NCBI GenBank assembly: GCA_028707275.1
Contig: JAQTUP010000001.1
Location: 186,001 to 250,000 of the forward strand
Reading direction: 5' to 3'
Origin: Gallionella sp.
GTDB lineage: Bacteria > Pseudomonadota > Gammaproteobacteria > Burkholderiales > Gallionellaceae
Length of the DNA stretch: 64,000 nucleotides
Every line of letters begins with the position of its first letter. Position 1 is the stretch's first letter. The notes under the pieces are model-generated. The model made no database searches and was not told the origin of the DNA. It saw only the letters and a program-made list of their open reading frames with translations. Both the position numbers and the translations under genes were made by a program. Positions 17,857-29,018 of this stretch are shown here, in pieces.

Positions 17857-18527
17857 GCTTTCCCCATCAAGAGTGGTACAAATTTCACAGGCTCCAGCCT
17901 GGACTCGCGATAACCATACGCATCGCGCTCGACCAGATATAGCCACTGCTCCTGCCGCCCGACCGGCAACACCATACAGCCGCCGACCGCCAGCTGCTCT
18001 TTCAATACCGCCGATATTTCCGGTGCTGCGGCCGTCATGATAATCCCGTCGAACGGGGCGGCCTCCGGCAAACCGGCACTGCCATCCGCATAGCGCACGC
18101 TGACATTGTGAATTTTAAGATCGCGCAGTTTTCGTCTGGCACGCTCATACAGCGGCGCGATTCGCTCCACGCTGTAGATTTCAGGAAACAGACGCGCCAA
18201 TACAGAAGTCTGATAGCCACAGCCTGTACCTATCTCCAGCACCCGTTTGACAGGGTGTCTGGATGCTGTGCGCAATAATTCGGTCATGCGCGCGACAATG
18301 TAGGGCTGCGAGATAGTCTGCTCATAATTGATCGGCAGCGACACATCATCGTAAGCGCGGCTGGCCATCGCCTCATCGACAAACAAGTGGCGCGGCACCT
18401 CGTACATCGCGGCCAACACCACTTCATCCTTGATTCCCTGTGCGCGCAGACGATCTATCATGCGCAAACGGGTGCGCGAAGAGGTCATGCCGATACCGTG
18501 CAGCCGCGTCGTCATTGCCCGAGCCAT
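17853..18527 (-). CDS. pcm: Protein-L-isoaspartate O-methyltransferase
   Basis: A 224-residue enzyme with the SAM-binding motif [16 protein letters not shown], the PCMT patterns [14 protein letters not shown] and VERIAPL, and the C-terminal [10 protein letters not shown]. It methylates isoaspartyl residues in damaged proteins to allow their repair. It overlaps surE by 16 bp and nlpD by 4 bp, so the three are translationally coupled. The ATG at 18527 may not be the only start: another Met (MTTRLHGIG) lies four codons in. Confidence 0.95.
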   Translation of the reverse strand: MARAMTTRLHGIGMTSSRTRLRMIDRLRAQGIKDEVVLAAMYEVPRHLFVDEAMASRAYDDVSLPINYEQTISQPYIVARMTELLRTASRHPVKRVLEIGTGCGYQTSVLARLFPEIYSVERIAPLYERARRKLRDLKIHNVSVRYADGSAGLPEAAPFDGIIMTAAAPEISAVLKEQLAVGGCMVLPVGRQEQWLYLVERDAYGYRESRLEPVKFVPLLMGKA

Positions 18528-19255
18528 GCGCCCAGCGCACCTAACTGGCTGTACTGGGTCAGATCAATCTGCAAAGGGGTGAGCGAAACGCGTGACAGGC
18601 TCAATGCGTTAAAATCCGTGCCCTCGCCTGCATCCTGCTCGCGCCCTGCAGGGCCTACCCAGTACACCGTCTCACCATTCGGACTTTGCGCCTTGATCAC
18701 AGGCTCGGCCTTATGTCGGCGTCCCAGCCGCGTGACTTCATGCCCCTGCAACTGCTCATAGGGAACATCCGGCACATTGACATTGAGCAGCCAGGGCTGA
18801 TGGTGAGTCTGACAGTTGATGCGTTGCACAAGGTCGGAGGCGACCCTGGCGGCTGTTTCATAATTTTTCAAATCCCGGCCGACAAGAGAGATCGCAAGCG
18901 ACGGAATGCCCAGCAGATAACCTTCGGTTGCGGCGGCCACGGTTCCGGAATAAATGGTGTCGTCCCCCATGTTCGCGCCGGCATTGATGCCCGAGACCAC
19001 CATATCCGGCTGATAATCGAGCATGCCGGTCACGGCCAGATGCACACAATCGGTGGGCGTGCCGTTTACGTAATAAAAACCATTGGCAGCACGGCGCAGT
19101 TTGAGAGGTCGATCCAGTGTCAGTGAGTTGCTGGCGCCGCTGCGATCCCGTTCGGGAGCGACGACCACGATATCGGCGACTCTGGCAAGATGCTCAGCCA
19201 GACAAGCTAAACCGGGAGCGAAATAACCATCGTCATTGCTGATCAGGATACGCAT
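18512..19255 (-). CDS. surE: 5'/3'-nucleotidase SurE
   Basis: The protein begins [15 protein letters not shown], the invariant SurE N-terminus with the metal-binding Asp pair, and continues with [27 protein letters not shown] and [23 protein letters not shown]. It is a divalent metal-dependent phosphatase on nucleoside monophosphates and short polyphosphates. The open frame extends 27 codons further upstream, but family alignment fixes the start at 19255. It heads the surE-pcm-nlpD operon, just downstream of tRNA-Pro. Confidence 0.96.
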   Translation of the reverse strand: MRILISNDDGYFAPGLACLAEHLARVADIVVVAPERDRSGASNSLTLDRPLKLRRAANGFYYVNGTPTDCVHLAVTGMLDYQPDMVVSGINAGANMGDDTIYSGTVAAATEGYLLGIPSLAISLVGRDLKNYETAARVASDLVQRINCQTHHQPWLLNVNVPDVPYEQLQGHEVTRLGRRHKAEPVIKAQSPNGETVYWVGPAGREQDAGEGTDFNALSLSRVSLTPLQIDLTQYSQLGALGAWLGQ

Positions 19256-19296
19256 CGGCGGATAAGAGAGTGGGAGTTTATGTAAAAAAGAGTATT

Positions 19297-19373
<77 letters not shown>

Positions 19374-19417
19374 AAGCTGCGAATTATAACAGATTCATCC
19401 GCAGAACGAAGCATTTT

Positions 19418-19813
19418 TTAAGCATCAAGCATCGCAATGATGTCGAGAATTTCGCGTTTAACGGCGGCAACGTCCTGTTGGCTCATCCCGTTTTCGTAAC
19501 ATGAACCGGTTTGATCGTCAGTTTCGGACGAATTTGCGGATCCGGGCAAACCACCCAGACGATTGCGCGCGCCGCTGATGGTAAAACCCTGGTCAAAGAG
19601 CAATTCGCGAATCCGCCGTATCAGCACTACTTCATGATGCTGATAGTAACGGCGATTCCCGCTGCGCTTGACCGGATTGAGCTGGGCAAACTCCTGCTCC
19701 CAGTTGCGCAACACATGCGCCTTGACGCCGCACAAATCGCACACTTCACTGTTTGTGAAATAGCGTTTGGCGGGTATCGGAGGTAATTCCGGGTCAGGCT
19801 TGTGGTGTTCCAT
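19418..19813 (-). CDS. MerR-family regulator, ihfA-linked
   Basis: A 131-residue protein with the N-terminal MerR winged helix (about 17-85: [32 protein letters not shown]). It has a short C-terminal tail without metal-binding cysteines arranged as in MerR. This short MerR gene immediately downstream of ihfA is a common arrangement in proteobacteria, and its target is unknown. It overlaps ihfA by 20 bp and probably ends the thrS-pheST-ihfA transcription unit before tRNA-Pro. Confidence 0.9.
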   Translation of the reverse strand: MEHHKPDPELPPIPAKRYFTNSEVCDLCGVKAHVLRNWEQEFAQLNPVKRSGNRRYYQHHEVVLIRRIRELLFDQGFTISGARNRLGGLPGSANSSETDDQTGSCYENGMSQQDVAAVKREILDIIAMLDA

Positions 19814-20105
19814 GATACGTCTTGTCCACCATGGTCTTGAGCTTCTGACTGGGATGAAAGGTCACCACGCGGCGGGCTGAAATCGGGATTTCCTTGCCTG
19901 TCTTGGGATTGCGCCCGGGACGTTGCGGTTTGTCACGCAACTGAAAATTGCCGAAACTGGACAGTTTCACGCTCTCCCCTTGCTCCAGCTGACAACGAAT
20001 CTGCTCGAAAAAGGCTTCGACCATATCTTTGGAATCACGTTTATTGAGACCCACTTTTGAAAACAGCAAATCCGCCAGCTCGGCCTTGGTCAATGTTGAT
20101 ATCAT
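19794..20105 (-). CDS. ihfA: Integration host factor subunit alpha
   Basis: A 103-residue DNA-bending protein with the HU/IHF signature: [11 protein letters not shown], then [26 protein letters not shown] and the terminal [14 protein letters not shown]. It pairs with IHF beta, encoded at 59609. The ATG at 20105 is preceded by GGAG at six bases, and an upstream TTG in frame is less likely. Its place after pheT is the standard proteobacterial order. Confidence 0.97.
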   Translation of the reverse strand: MISTLTKAELADLLFSKVGLNKRDSKDMVEAFFEQIRCQLEQGESVKLSSFGNFQLRDKPQRPGRNPKTGKEIPISARRVVTFHPSQKLKTMVDKTYHGTPQA

Positions 20106-20117
20106 TCTTTTCTCCAA

Positions 20118-22544
20118 TTACATGCGCAATTGCGCACCGCACTTATTTAAAACCCCAACTAACAGCGCCATATCAGGCTCTATCTCGGCATCGGTGAGTG
20201 TCTTTTGAGTATCTTGTAACAATACCCGGAATGCAAGGCTTTTTTTGCCCGCCTCCACGCCCGCTCCCCGATATACATCAAATAAAACGATCTCATGCAC
20301 ATGCAAGGCTTCTGCCTGATGCATGGCGTCCAGCAATCCTTGTACCGCAACAGCCTCATCGACCAGTACAGCCAGATCGCGACGCACCGGTAAAAACCTG
20401 GAAATTTCGCCAAGACGCGGCACCAATGCCTGCATCAGTGCGCCCAGTTCAACCTCGAACCAGATGGCAGCTTGCGTCATGTCATATTCCTGCTGCCACT
20501 GAGGATGCAATTCGCCTATCCAGCCTGTCAACTTATCGCCACAGTAAATCTGCGCCGAGCGCCCCGGATGCAAAGCCGGGTGGACAGCGGCGACAAAACG
20601 CAAGACCTGCGGGGCGAACAGCGCTTCCAGATCCGCCTTCACGTCATAAAAATCAACGGATTTGGCGGCAGCCCCCCACTGTTCGGGCAAACCGGAGCCA
20701 TAGGCGATACAGGACAGGCGCTGGGTTTGCACATATTCGTTAACGTAGCGTTCGCGCAGCGACTCGCTTGCCCCCTCGCCCGCTTGCGGGAGAGGGTTGA
20801 GGAGAGGGGTGCGGGCAAAACACGCGCCGACTTCGAACAGACGAACACGCGACTGGCGGCGATTGAGATTGAAGCGCAAAGCACCCACCAGTCCACCCAG
20901 CAGGCTGCTGCGCATCACGGCCATGTTGCTGGCAATCGGGTTTTGCAAAACAACCGGATCATCGTTGCCGCACAGATCACGTTCTACCTGTTCTTCGACG
21001 AAGGCATAACTGACGATTTCCTGATAATCCCGTGCAACCAGCGTTTGCAGGATGCGTGCCAGCGGACGCTGTGTTTCGCTGTGCGGCAACATGGTCAACG
21101 CGGCATGCGGCGACAGCGCCGGGATATTGTCATAGCCATACAGGCGTGCGACTTCTTCGATCAGGTCCGACTCGATCGCCAGATCAAAACGGAAACTGGG
21201 CGGCGTAACGCAGAAGGTATCGCCCTCGGTGGTAAATTCAAATTGCAGCCGGTTAAATACATCGGATATCTGAGCCGTATCCAGCGCCACACCCAACACC
21301 CGCGCCACGCGAGCGCCGCGCAAGACAATCGGCGCACGCATCGGCAGTTCACCTTGCACTGCGCTGATTTCACCCGCCTGCCCGCCACAAATATCCAGGA
21401 TCAATTGCGTGGCGCGTTCCATCGCGCTGCGTGTGGCGGCAAAGTCCACCCCGCGCTCAAAACGGAACGAAGAGTCGGTGGCCAGGCCAAAACGCCGCGC
21501 TTGTCCGGCCATCGCATCAGGATGGAAGAAAGCCGCTTCCAGGAACACGTCCCGGGTAGCCAGATCCACGCCGCTGCCCTCACCTCCCATGATGCCCGCC
21601 AGCGCCAGCACGCGCGCATCGTCGGCAATGACCAGGGTTTGCTCATCCAGAGTGACCGTCTGTTCATTCAACAGCACCAGCGCCTCGCCCGCTCGCGCAC
21701 GGCGCACGCTGATGCCGCCCGACAAGGCGGACAGATCGAAGGCGTGCATGGGCTGCCCCATTTCCCACATCACGTAGTTGGTCACATCGACCACAGCATT
21801 GATGCTGCGTAACCCGCTGCGCTCCAGACGGCGCACCATCCAGACAGGCGTGGGCACGGCAGCATTCACGCCGCGAAGCACCCGGCCGCAATACAGCGGA
21901 CAACCCTCGGCATCTTCAATGACAACCGAAAGCTGCTCGTCCAGCGTGACCGGCTTTGCGTCAACGGTGATTGACTTGAACTCGCTGCCTGTCAGTGCCG
22001 CCACTTCCCGGGCGACCCCCTTCATGCCTGAACAATCGCTGCGATTCGGGGTGAGTTTCAGGGTAAACAGCCTGTCGTCCAGATCCAGATACTCGCGCAA
22101 GCTCGTGCCGGTGGGCGCATCTTCGGGCAACAGCCACAAACCGTGCGCTTCACTGTCGGCCATCAAGCCCAGCTCTTTTTCCGAACACAACATGCCAAAA
22201 GAGGGGATGCCGCGCACCTTGGCCTGTTTGATTTTAAAGTCGCCGGGCAGCACTGCGCCGATGCGCGCACAAGGCACTTTTACGCCTGCCGCCACATTCG
22301 GTGCCCCGCACACGATCGTCAAAGGCTGATCCTCACCCACATCCACCTGACACACGTTCAGGCGATCCGCATCAGGGTGCTTTTCCACAGACAACACACA
22401 GGCGACCACTACGTTATTGAACGCCGGGGCAACGGCCACCAGATCCTCGACTTCGAGGCCTGCCATCGTCAACACATGACCCAGCTCATCGCTTGTCAGA
22501 CCAGGGTTAACCCAGCTTCTTAACCAATTTTCAGAAAATTTCAT
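20118..22544 (-). CDS. pheT: Phenylalanine-tRNA ligase beta subunit
   Basis: An 808-residue subunit. It has the N-terminal tRNA-binding OB domain (about 40-150, with VVACVLSVEKHPDADRLNVC), the B3/B4 editing region, and B5 and synthetase-like domains. The C-terminal anticodon-binding ferredoxin fold carries SRFLPVRRDLAVLVDE. The start is MKFSENWLR at 22544; the frame is open upstream but family alignment excludes that part. Residues about 576-592 (NPLPQAGEGASES) come from an inserted GC-rich palindrome at 20773-20810 that most homologues should lack. It follows pheS by 10 bp. Confidence 0.96.
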   Translation of the reverse strand: MKFSENWLRSWVNPGLTSDELGHVLTMAGLEVEDLVAVAPAFNNVVVACVLSVEKHPDADRLNVCQVDVGEDQPLTIVCGAPNVAAGVKVPCARIGAVLPGDFKIKQAKVRGIPSFGMLCSEKELGLMADSEAHGLWLLPEDAPTGTSLREYLDLDDRLFTLKLTPNRSDCSGMKGVAREVAALTGSEFKSITVDAKPVTLDEQLSVVIEDAEGCPLYCGRVLRGVNAAVPTPVWMVRRLERSGLRSINAVVDVTNYVMWEMGQPMHAFDLSALSGGISVRRARAGEALVLLNEQTVTLDEQTLVIADDARVLALAGIMGGEGSGVDLATRDVFLEAAFFHPDAMAGQARRFGLATDSSFRFERGVDFAATRSAMERATQLILDICGGQAGEISAVQGELPMRAPIVLRGARVARVLGVALDTAQISDVFNRLQFEFTTEGDTFCVTPPSFRFDLAIESDLIEEVARLYGYDNIPALSPHAALTMLPHSETQRPLARILQTLVARDYQEIVSYAFVEEQVERDLCGNDDPVVLQNPIASNMAVMRSSLLGGLVGALRFNLNRRQSRVRLFEVGACFARTPLLNPLPQAGEGASESLRERYVNEYVQTQRLSCIAYGSGLPEQWGAAAKSVDFYDVKADLEALFAPQVLRFVAAVHPALHPGRSAQIYCGDKLTGWIGELHPQWQQEYDMTQAAIWFEVELGALMQALVPRLGEISRFLPVRRDLAVLVDEAVAVQGLLDAMHQAEALHVHEIVLFDVYRGAGVEAGKKSLAFRVLLQDTQKTLTDAEIEPDMALLVGVLNKCGAQLRM
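20773..20810. repeat. Intragenic GC-rich palindrome in pheT
   Basis: The segment CCCTCGCCCGCTTGCGGG plus AGAGGG and a following GGAGAGGGG is read in frame within pheT. Similar sequences occur in tsaE (about 50104-50127) and aroA (about 63184-63222). Confidence 0.65.
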
Positions 22545-22554
22545 CGCGATATTC

Positions 22555-23589
<1,035 letters not shown>

Positions 23590-23620
23590 TTACGCAATCA
23601 TTACTGACTGCGAGGCTAAA

Positions 23621-23980
23621 CTATGCAGCGAGACTGGCTTTTGCCTGCTCAACGAATTGAGCAAAAGCGGCTTTGTCGAAAATAGCGATATCAGACAAGA
23701 CCTTGCGATCGACCTGAATATCCGCCTTTTTCAGGCCATTCATGAATACGCTGTATGGCATTCCGAATTCACGTGCGGCAGCATTGATACGCGCAATCCA
23801 CAGAGTGCGGAACTGACGCTTTTTCTGGCGACGATCGCGGTAGGCATATTGCCCGGCTTTCATCACGGCTTGCTTGGCTACACGGTATACATTCTTGCGG
23901 CGACCACGGTAACCCTTAGCCTTGGCTAACAGTTTCTTGTGCGTTGCACGGGCTACGACTCCACGTTTTACTCTTGGCAT
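23621..23980 (-). CDS. rplT: 50S ribosomal protein L20
   Basis: A 119-residue, very basic protein with the family patterns [48 protein letters not shown] and [13 protein letters not shown]. It binds 23S rRNA early in 50S assembly and in other bacteria represses its own operon by binding mRNA. It follows rpmI by 10 bp. Confidence 0.99.
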   Translation of the reverse strand: MPRVKRGVVARATHKKLLAKAKGYRGRRKNVYRVAKQAVMKAGQYAYRDRRQKKRQFRTLWIARINAAAREFGMPYSVFMNGLKKADIQVDRKVLSDIAIFDKAAFAQFVEQAKASLAA

Positions 23981-23990
23981 GGTCTACTCC

Positions 23991-24188
23991 TTACGCGTAA
24001 GGCATCATGGCGCGAACCGATGCTGTATTGGTTGGGTGAACTTCGGCCGTGCCGCGCAACTGACGTTTGGTCTTGGTCGTCTTCGAGGTCAGAATATGAC
24101 GCTTGAAGGCTTGTGAGCGCTTGATACTGCCGCCAGGGCGAACGACGAAGCGTTTTTTCGCTCCGCTTTTGGTTTTCATCTTAGGCAT
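23991..24188 (-). CDS. rpmI: 50S ribosomal protein L35
   Basis: A 65-residue basic protein ([32 protein letters not shown]). The gene lies 206 bp after infC, a longer gap than usual, and this gap holds several hairpins (24282-24389). Confidence 0.98.
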   Translation of the reverse strand: MPKMKTKSGAKKRFVVRPGGSIKRSQAFKRHILTSKTTKTKRQLRGTAEVHPTNTASVRAMMPYA

Positions 24189-24281
24189 AACTACTCCTTA
24201 AGTTATGGTGGGAGGTGTTTTCCGACTGGAAAAACTTGTTGACCCGTACACCACTTATTTTTCGGGGATCTTTTTGTTCCT

Positions 24282-24389
24282 GTCGGGTTGAAACCCGACC
24301 TATATTTTTCTGATCGGCCCCTGCTATCAGAAAAACAAATTCAACGCAGGCCAGGATTTATCCTGACCAGTGTCGGGTTGAAACCCGAC
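24282..24389. repeat. Hairpin array between infC and rpmI
   Basis: Two identical palindromes GTCGGGTTGAAACCCGAC (24282-24299 and 24372-24389) flank a third hairpin made by TTTTTCTGAT (24305-24314) with ATCAGAAAAA (24326-24335), plus a small CAGGAT-type palindrome. They may be REP-like repeats, a processing site, or part of L20-type control. Confidence 0.65.
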
Positions 24390-24394
24390 CTGTC

Positions 24395-24919
24395 TTATTT
24401 CTTTGCAGCCTTGGGTGACAACACCATCACCATCTGGCGGCCTTCCATCTTCGGAAACTGCTCGACGACCGCAAACTCTTCCAGATCATTCCTGACGCGT
24501 TCGATCAGGCGCATACCGATTTCCTGGTGAGCCATTTCACGACCGCGAAAACGCAAGGTAATCTTGGTCTTGTCGCCGTCATTGAGGAATTTGACCAAAT
24601 TGCGCAACTTGATGTTGTAGTCGCCTTCATCCGTACCCGGACGAAATTTGATTTCTTTGACCTGTACCTGTTTTTGCTTCAGCTTGGCTTCATGTTGTTT
24701 CTTGCTTTCGGCATATTTAAACTTGCCAAAATCCATGATGCGGCAAACAGGTGGATCAGCCATAGGCGAGATCTCAACCAGATCAAGCTCCGCTTCACCA
24801 GCCAGACGCAGGGCTTCCATACTGGAAACGATCCCGAGGGGTTCTTTATCAGCACCAATGAGTCGCACCTGGGGTGCTGTGATCATCTCATTGAGGCGTT
24901 GTAATTTATTCTGTGCTAT
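24395..24919 (-). CDS. infC: Translation initiation factor IF-3
   Basis: IF-3 with the family patterns [58 protein letters not shown] and [12 protein letters not shown]. The first ATG (24886) would cut off the usual N-terminal residues; reading upstream gives [10 protein letters not shown]. Neither ATG, GTG nor TTG is available there, but ATA at 24919 (and ATT at 24925) is in frame with GGAG just upstream. In E. coli the gene starts with AUU, which IF-3 itself discriminates against, giving feedback control. I infer the same logic here, with ATA as best candidate. It lies 24 bp after thrS. Confidence 0.93.
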   Translation of the reverse strand: MAQNKLQRLNEMITAPQVRLIGADKEPLGIVSSMEALRLAGEAELDLVEISPMADPPVCRIMDFGKFKYAESKKQHEAKLKQKQVQVKEIKFRPGTDEGDYNIKLRNLVKFLNDGDKTKITLRFRGREMAHQEIGMRLIERVRNDLEEFAVVEQFPKMEGRQMVMVLSPKAAKK

Positions 24920-24943
24920 TGGAATGTCTCCGTATCGGCAAAA

Positions 24944-26857
24944 TTAAACCGCACTGCCCGACTTGATTTCCGACTTGAAACGCCCGATTAAATCTTCCAG
25001 CGTCATTTGTCCGAGATCTTCACCACTGCGGGTACGCACGGCTATCAATCTTCCAGCGACTTCCTTATCACCGACAATGAGTTGGTAGGGAAGTTTCTGC
25101 AAGCTATGTTCACGGATTTTATAGGTAATCTTCTCATTGCGCAAATCCAATTGCACACGGATGCCTTCAGCTAGCAATAATTGTCCGATTTCTCTGGCAT
25201 ATGCCTCTTGCGCCTGAGAGATATTCATCAATACGACCTGCACCGGCGAGAGCCACAAAGGGAAGGCGCCTGCGTGATGTTCGATCAAAATACCGATGAA
25301 ACGCTCCATCGAACCCAGGATCGCGCGATGCAGCATGACCGGCGGTTTGCGGGTGTTATCCTCATCGACGAACTCAGCGTCCAGGCGTACGGGAAGATTA
25401 AAGTCCAGCTGTATCGTGCCGCACTGCCACATGCGATCCAGACTGTCTTTCAGGGTAAATTCGACCTTGGGGCCATAAAACGCGCCTTCTCCTGGCTGCA
25501 CCTCATAGGCCAAGTCATTTTGCTGCAAGGCGGCCGCCAATCCGGCCTCCGCCTTATCCCAGGTTTCATCGGCGCCCACGCGTTTTTCAGGGCGGGTGGA
25601 CAACTTGACGATCACCTGGTTAAAACCGAAGTCGCGATAGACTTCGTTGAGCATCAGGATGAAGCCCGACACTTCGGCCTGCACCTGCTCTTCGGTACAG
25701 AAAATATGCGCATCGTCCTGGGTAAATCCGCGCACCCGCATCAGACCGTGCAGGGAACCGGATGATTCATTGCGGTGACAGGAACCAAATTCTGCCAGAC
25801 GCAGCGGCAAATCGCGGTAACTATGCAGCCCGTGGTTATAAATCTGCACATGCCCCGGACAATTCATCGGCTTCACCGCATAATCGCGATTCTCGGACGC
25901 AGTGGTAAACATATTGTCGTGGTAATTTTCCCAGTGACCTGACTTCTCCCACAGCGTTCTGTCCATGATGCTGGGCGTGCGCACTTCCTGGTAATTGTGT
26001 TCGCGAAACTTCGCGCGCATGTATTGCTCGACTTGCTGCCAGAGCGTCCAGCCTTTGGGGTGCCAGAACACCATGCCGGGCATCGTCTCCTGCATATGGA
26101 ACAGATCCAGATGTTTGCCCAGCTTGCGGTGATCGCGCTTTTCGGCTTCTTCTAAGCGATGCAGGTAGGACTCAAGCTCTTCTTTTTTAGCCCAGGCCGT
26201 GCCATAGATGCGCTGCAACATCTCATTTTTCGAATCGCCGCGCCAGTAGGCGCCCGCCAACTTCATCAGCTTGAAAACTTTCAGTCGGCCTGTGGACGGC
26301 ACATGCGGGCCGCGACACAAATCGGTAAATTCGCCCTCGGTATAGAGCGACACATCCTGATCGGCCGGAATGGAGGCGATGATTTCGGCTTTGTAATTTT
26401 CGTTGATACCCTTGAAATAGGCTACCGCCTCATCGCGCGGCAATACGCGGCGAGTTATCGGCAGATCGCGTTTAGTTATTTCCGCCATGCGCTTCTCGAT
26501 CGCGAGCAAATCTTCCGGTGTAAACGCGCGATGGTAGGAAAAATCATAAAAGAAACCGTTTTCAATCACGGGACCTATGGTCACCTGAGCCTCGGGGAAC
26601 AGCTCTTTCACCGCATGCGCCATCAAGTGAGCCATGGAATGACGGATAATATCGACGCCTGCCGCATCCTTGTCGGTAACGATCGCCAGGGATGCATCCT
26701 GCGAGATAAGATACGAGGCATCGACGAGATTTTCGTCAACTTTTCCGGCCAGTGTGGCACGCGCAAGTCCCGCACCGATACTCAACGCGACTTCAGCTAC
26801 CGTAACAGCTTGTTCAAAAACACGCTGCGAACCGTCCGGCAAGGTAATAATAGGCAT
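24944..26857 (-). CDS. thrS: Threonine-tRNA ligase
   Basis: A 637-residue synthetase. It has an N-terminal TGS domain (about 1-62, [15 protein letters not shown]), the editing domain with the zinc-type [10 protein letters not shown] motif, and the class II catalytic core ([13 protein letters not shown] [18 protein letters not shown]-like [16 protein letters not shown], and [19 protein letters not shown]). The anticodon domain is at the end (about 535-637). The ATG at 26857 is preceded by GGAAAAAAAGA. An untranslated leader lies upstream, where partially complementary GGACGTT/AACGTTCGTCC segments (26905-26965) might form a long-range stem. It is the first gene of the thrS-infC-rpmI-rplT cluster. 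Confidence 0.98.
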   Translation of the reverse strand: MPIITLPDGSQRVFEQAVTVAEVALSIGAGLARATLAGKVDENLVDASYLISQDASLAIVTDKDAAGVDIIRHSMAHLMAHAVKELFPEAQVTIGPVIENGFFYDFSYHRAFTPEDLLAIEKRMAEITKRDLPITRRVLPRDEAVAYFKGINENYKAEIIASIPADQDVSLYTEGEFTDLCRGPHVPSTGRLKVFKLMKLAGAYWRGDSKNEMLQRIYGTAWAKKEELESYLHRLEEAEKRDHRKLGKHLDLFHMQETMPGMVFWHPKGWTLWQQVEQYMRAKFREHNYQEVRTPSIMDRTLWEKSGHWENYHDNMFTTASENRDYAVKPMNCPGHVQIYNHGLHSYRDLPLRLAEFGSCHRNESSGSLHGLMRVRGFTQDDAHIFCTEEQVQAEVSGFILMLNEVYRDFGFNQVIVKLSTRPEKRVGADETWDKAEAGLAAALQQNDLAYEVQPGEGAFYGPKVEFTLKDSLDRMWQCGTIQLDFNLPVRLDAEFVDEDNTRKPPVMLHRAILGSMERFIGILIEHHAGAFPLWLSPVQVVLMNISQAQEAYAREIGQLLLAEGIRVQLDLRNEKITYKIREHSLQKLPYQLIVGDKEVAGRLIAVRTRSGEDLGQMTLEDLIGRFKSEIKSGSAV

Positions 26858-27139
26858 TCTTTTTTTCCAATAAACAATACGTCTGACTGACATGGCGGAC
26901 GAACGTTGATTTTTAAGCTGACGTTTTTAACGCGAGCAAACCATGAGAGCAACGTCCGTCACCGCGAATTTGCCTGAATTGTCCCACAGTCACTCCCTAA
27001 TCAGCAAGATTGATGCGTCCGTGCAAAGCGCGGCTCGCGTGTCCCTGATAAAAAAACGAAGAAATTAATTGAATCGTCAGCCCGTTCATGAATTAAAATT
27101 CAAACAGGCTTAAGAATGAGCCTTTGCCGGGAAGAACTC

Positions 27140-28327
27140 ATGAGTGTCGCTCCGAACGAAAAACGAAATGTGTGGCGCATCCTCCCCTGGCTCGCAGCTT
27201 CAGCCTTGCTGGCGCTGGCCGCCTGGTATTTCACCCGCCCTGCCCCCCTTTCTGTTCAACTGGTCAAAGTCGGACGCGGCATAGTGGAGGCGACGGTGAG
27301 CAACACGCGTGCCGGAACGGTCAAGGCCTGCCATCGCGCAAAACTCTCGGCGCCCTCAGGCGGCCAGATCGCGCGCCTGTTGGTCAAAAAGGGCGAACGG
27401 GTGAAGGCGCATCAGGTGTTGCTCGAATTATGGAACAACGACTTGCAGGCTCAGTCGCAACTGGCGCAAGAACAGCTGACGACATCCAGAACACAGGCCG
27501 GATCCGCGTGCATACAGGCTGAACTGGCTGAAAAAGAAGCCCGTCGCGCGCGCCAGTTGCAAGCTCGCGGTTTTATATCCAACGAAGCGCTCGATAAGAC
27601 ATCATCGGCCGCCCGAGTCGCCCAGGCCGGATGCGACGCCGCGAAGAGCCTCTCGGAACAGGCCAAATCCCGCATATCGGCCGCACATGCAGGACTCGAC
27701 AGGATGGTGCTCAGAGCGCCGTTCGACGGCATCGTGGCCGACATCAGCGGCGAACTGGGCGAATACGCCACCCCCTCCCCGCCCGGCATTCCGACCCCGC
27801 CGGCCATAGACCTGATCGACGACAGCTGCCTGTTTGTCAGCGCGCCGATAGACGAAGTCGATGCCGCTCACATCAAGGCCGGGCAGGCCGTGCGCATCAC
27901 GCTCGACGCGATCAAGGGAAAATCGTTCGCAGGTCGCGTAAAACGCGTTGCGCCTTACGTGCTGGAACTTGAAAAACAGGCGCGCACCGTGGAAGTGGAG
28001 GTCGATTTTATCGAGCCGCCCAAGGCTGAAAATCTTTTGGCAGGCTACAGCGCAGACGTGGAAATCGTCCACACCTCACATGAAAATGTGCTGCGCATCC
28101 CCACACAAACGCTGTTGGAAGGACATCGCGTTCTGCTCTACAAACCGGATGGCATACTCGAAGAGCGCAGCGTCACGCAAGGTTTATCCAACTGGGAACA
28201 AACCGAAATCACCGCAGGCCTCAATGAAGGCGATTTGATCGTGCAAACACTCGATCAGACGGGGGTCAAGGCGGGCGCAAAAGTACGGCCTGAAACAGGA
28301 CTCAACCCCCTCCGCTCCGATGATTGA
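27140..28327 (+). CDS. MacA/HlyD-type periplasmic adaptor subunit
   Basis: A 395-residue membrane fusion protein. An N-terminal membrane anchor (about 12-32) is followed by a biotinyl-lipoyl half (SAPSGGQIARLLVKKGERVKAHQVL), a long alpha-hairpin (about 95-190), the second lipoyl half (LRAPFDGIVADI) and beta-barrel and membrane-proximal domains. I prefer the ATG at 27140, with GGGAAG upstream, over the one at 27116. It overlaps the ATPase gene by 8 bp. Together with the next two genes it should form a MacAB-like exporter across the envelope. No TolC-type channel gene is nearby. Confidence 0.92.
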   Translation: MSVAPNEKRNVWRILPWLAASALLALAAWYFTRPAPLSVQLVKVGRGIVEATVSNTRAGTVKACHRAKLSAPSGGQIARLLVKKGERVKAHQVLLELWNNDLQAQSQLAQEQLTTSRTQAGSACIQAELAEKEARRARQLQARGFISNEALDKTSSAARVAQAGCDAAKSLSEQAKSRISAAHAGLDRMVLRAPFDGIVADISGELGEYATPSPPGIPTPPAIDLIDDSCLFVSAPIDEVDAAHIKAGQAVRITLDAIKGKSFAGRVKRVAPYVLELEKQARTVEVEVDFIEPPKAENLLAGYSADVEIVHTSHENVLRIPTQTLLEGHRVLLYKPDGILEERSVTQGLSNWEQTEITAGLNEGDLIVQTLDQTGVKAGAKVRPETGLNPLRSDD

Positions 28328-29012
28328 ATTTAGCCAGGTCACGCGCAGCTTCCAGGTCGGCGACCAGACAGTCTCCGCCTTGCGCCACATTGATCTCTCC
28401 ATCGCCGCAGGAGACTATGTCTCGTTGATGGGGCCATCCGGTTCGGGCAAATCCACCCTGCTCAATCTGATAGGTCTGCTCGATCGGCCAAGTTCCGGCA
28501 CCTACAAGCTCGATGGCGATGATGTCACGACGCTCAACGACGAGCAACAGGCACGCGTGCGCAGCCAAAAAATCGGCTTCGTGTTCCAGTCCTTTCATCT
28601 GGTGCCGCGCCTGAGCGCTGCGATGAACATCGAACTGCCGCTGATTCTGGCAGGCATTCCGCCCCAGGAAAGAAAGCAGCGCGTGGCCTCGCTGCTGGAG
28701 AACTATGGCCTCAACGACCGCGCCGATCACAGGCCGGATCAGTTATCCGGCGGACAGCGGCAACGCGTGGCCATTGCCCGTGCGACCAGCATGAATCCTG
28801 CCGTCCTGCTGGCGGATGAGCCTACCGGCAACCTTGACCAGGCCACGGGCCGTGAAGTCATCAAGTTGCTCGAACAACTCACCGAACAAAATGTCACGCT
28901 GATCATGGTCACCCATGATCCGGCCATAGGCGGACGAGCCCGGCGGCAGTTGCACATGGTGGACGGGCAGATTATCAGCCAGACGGATTCCGCTGTCCGT
29001 GACAGGAAATAA
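28320..29012 (+). CDS. MacB/LolD-type ABC transporter ATPase
   Basis: A 230-residue ATPase with Walker A GPSGSGKST, Q-loop FVFQSFHLVPRLS, signature LSGGQRQRVAIARA, Walker B VLLADEPTGNLD and switch His in MVTHDPA. Its length and sequence place it in the MacB/LolD class, which powers mechanotransmission rather than transport across the membrane. It is the middle gene of the three-gene exporter operon. Confidence 0.95.
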   Translation: MIEFSQVTRSFQVGDQTVSALRHIDLSIAAGDYVSLMGPSGSGKSTLLNLIGLLDRPSSGTYKLDGDDVTTLNDEQQARVRSQKIGFVFQSFHLVPRLSAAMNIELPLILAGIPPQERKQRVASLLENYGLNDRADHRPDQLSGGQRQRVAIARATSMNPAVLLADEPTGNLDQATGREVIKLLEQLTEQNVTLIMVTHDPAIGGRARRQLHMVDGQIISQTDSAVRDRK

Positions 29013-29018
29013 CCCGCC

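Noticed and set aside
20472..21812. 446-codon plus-strand open frame opposite pheT
   Set aside because: Antisense shadow of a high-GC essential gene; the composition is Arg/His/Gln-rich with no recognisable domain.
26905..26990. T-box or other riboswitch in the thrS leader
   Set aside because: Complementary segments exist, but I see no T-box consensus or terminator; thrS in proteobacteria is usually controlled otherwise.
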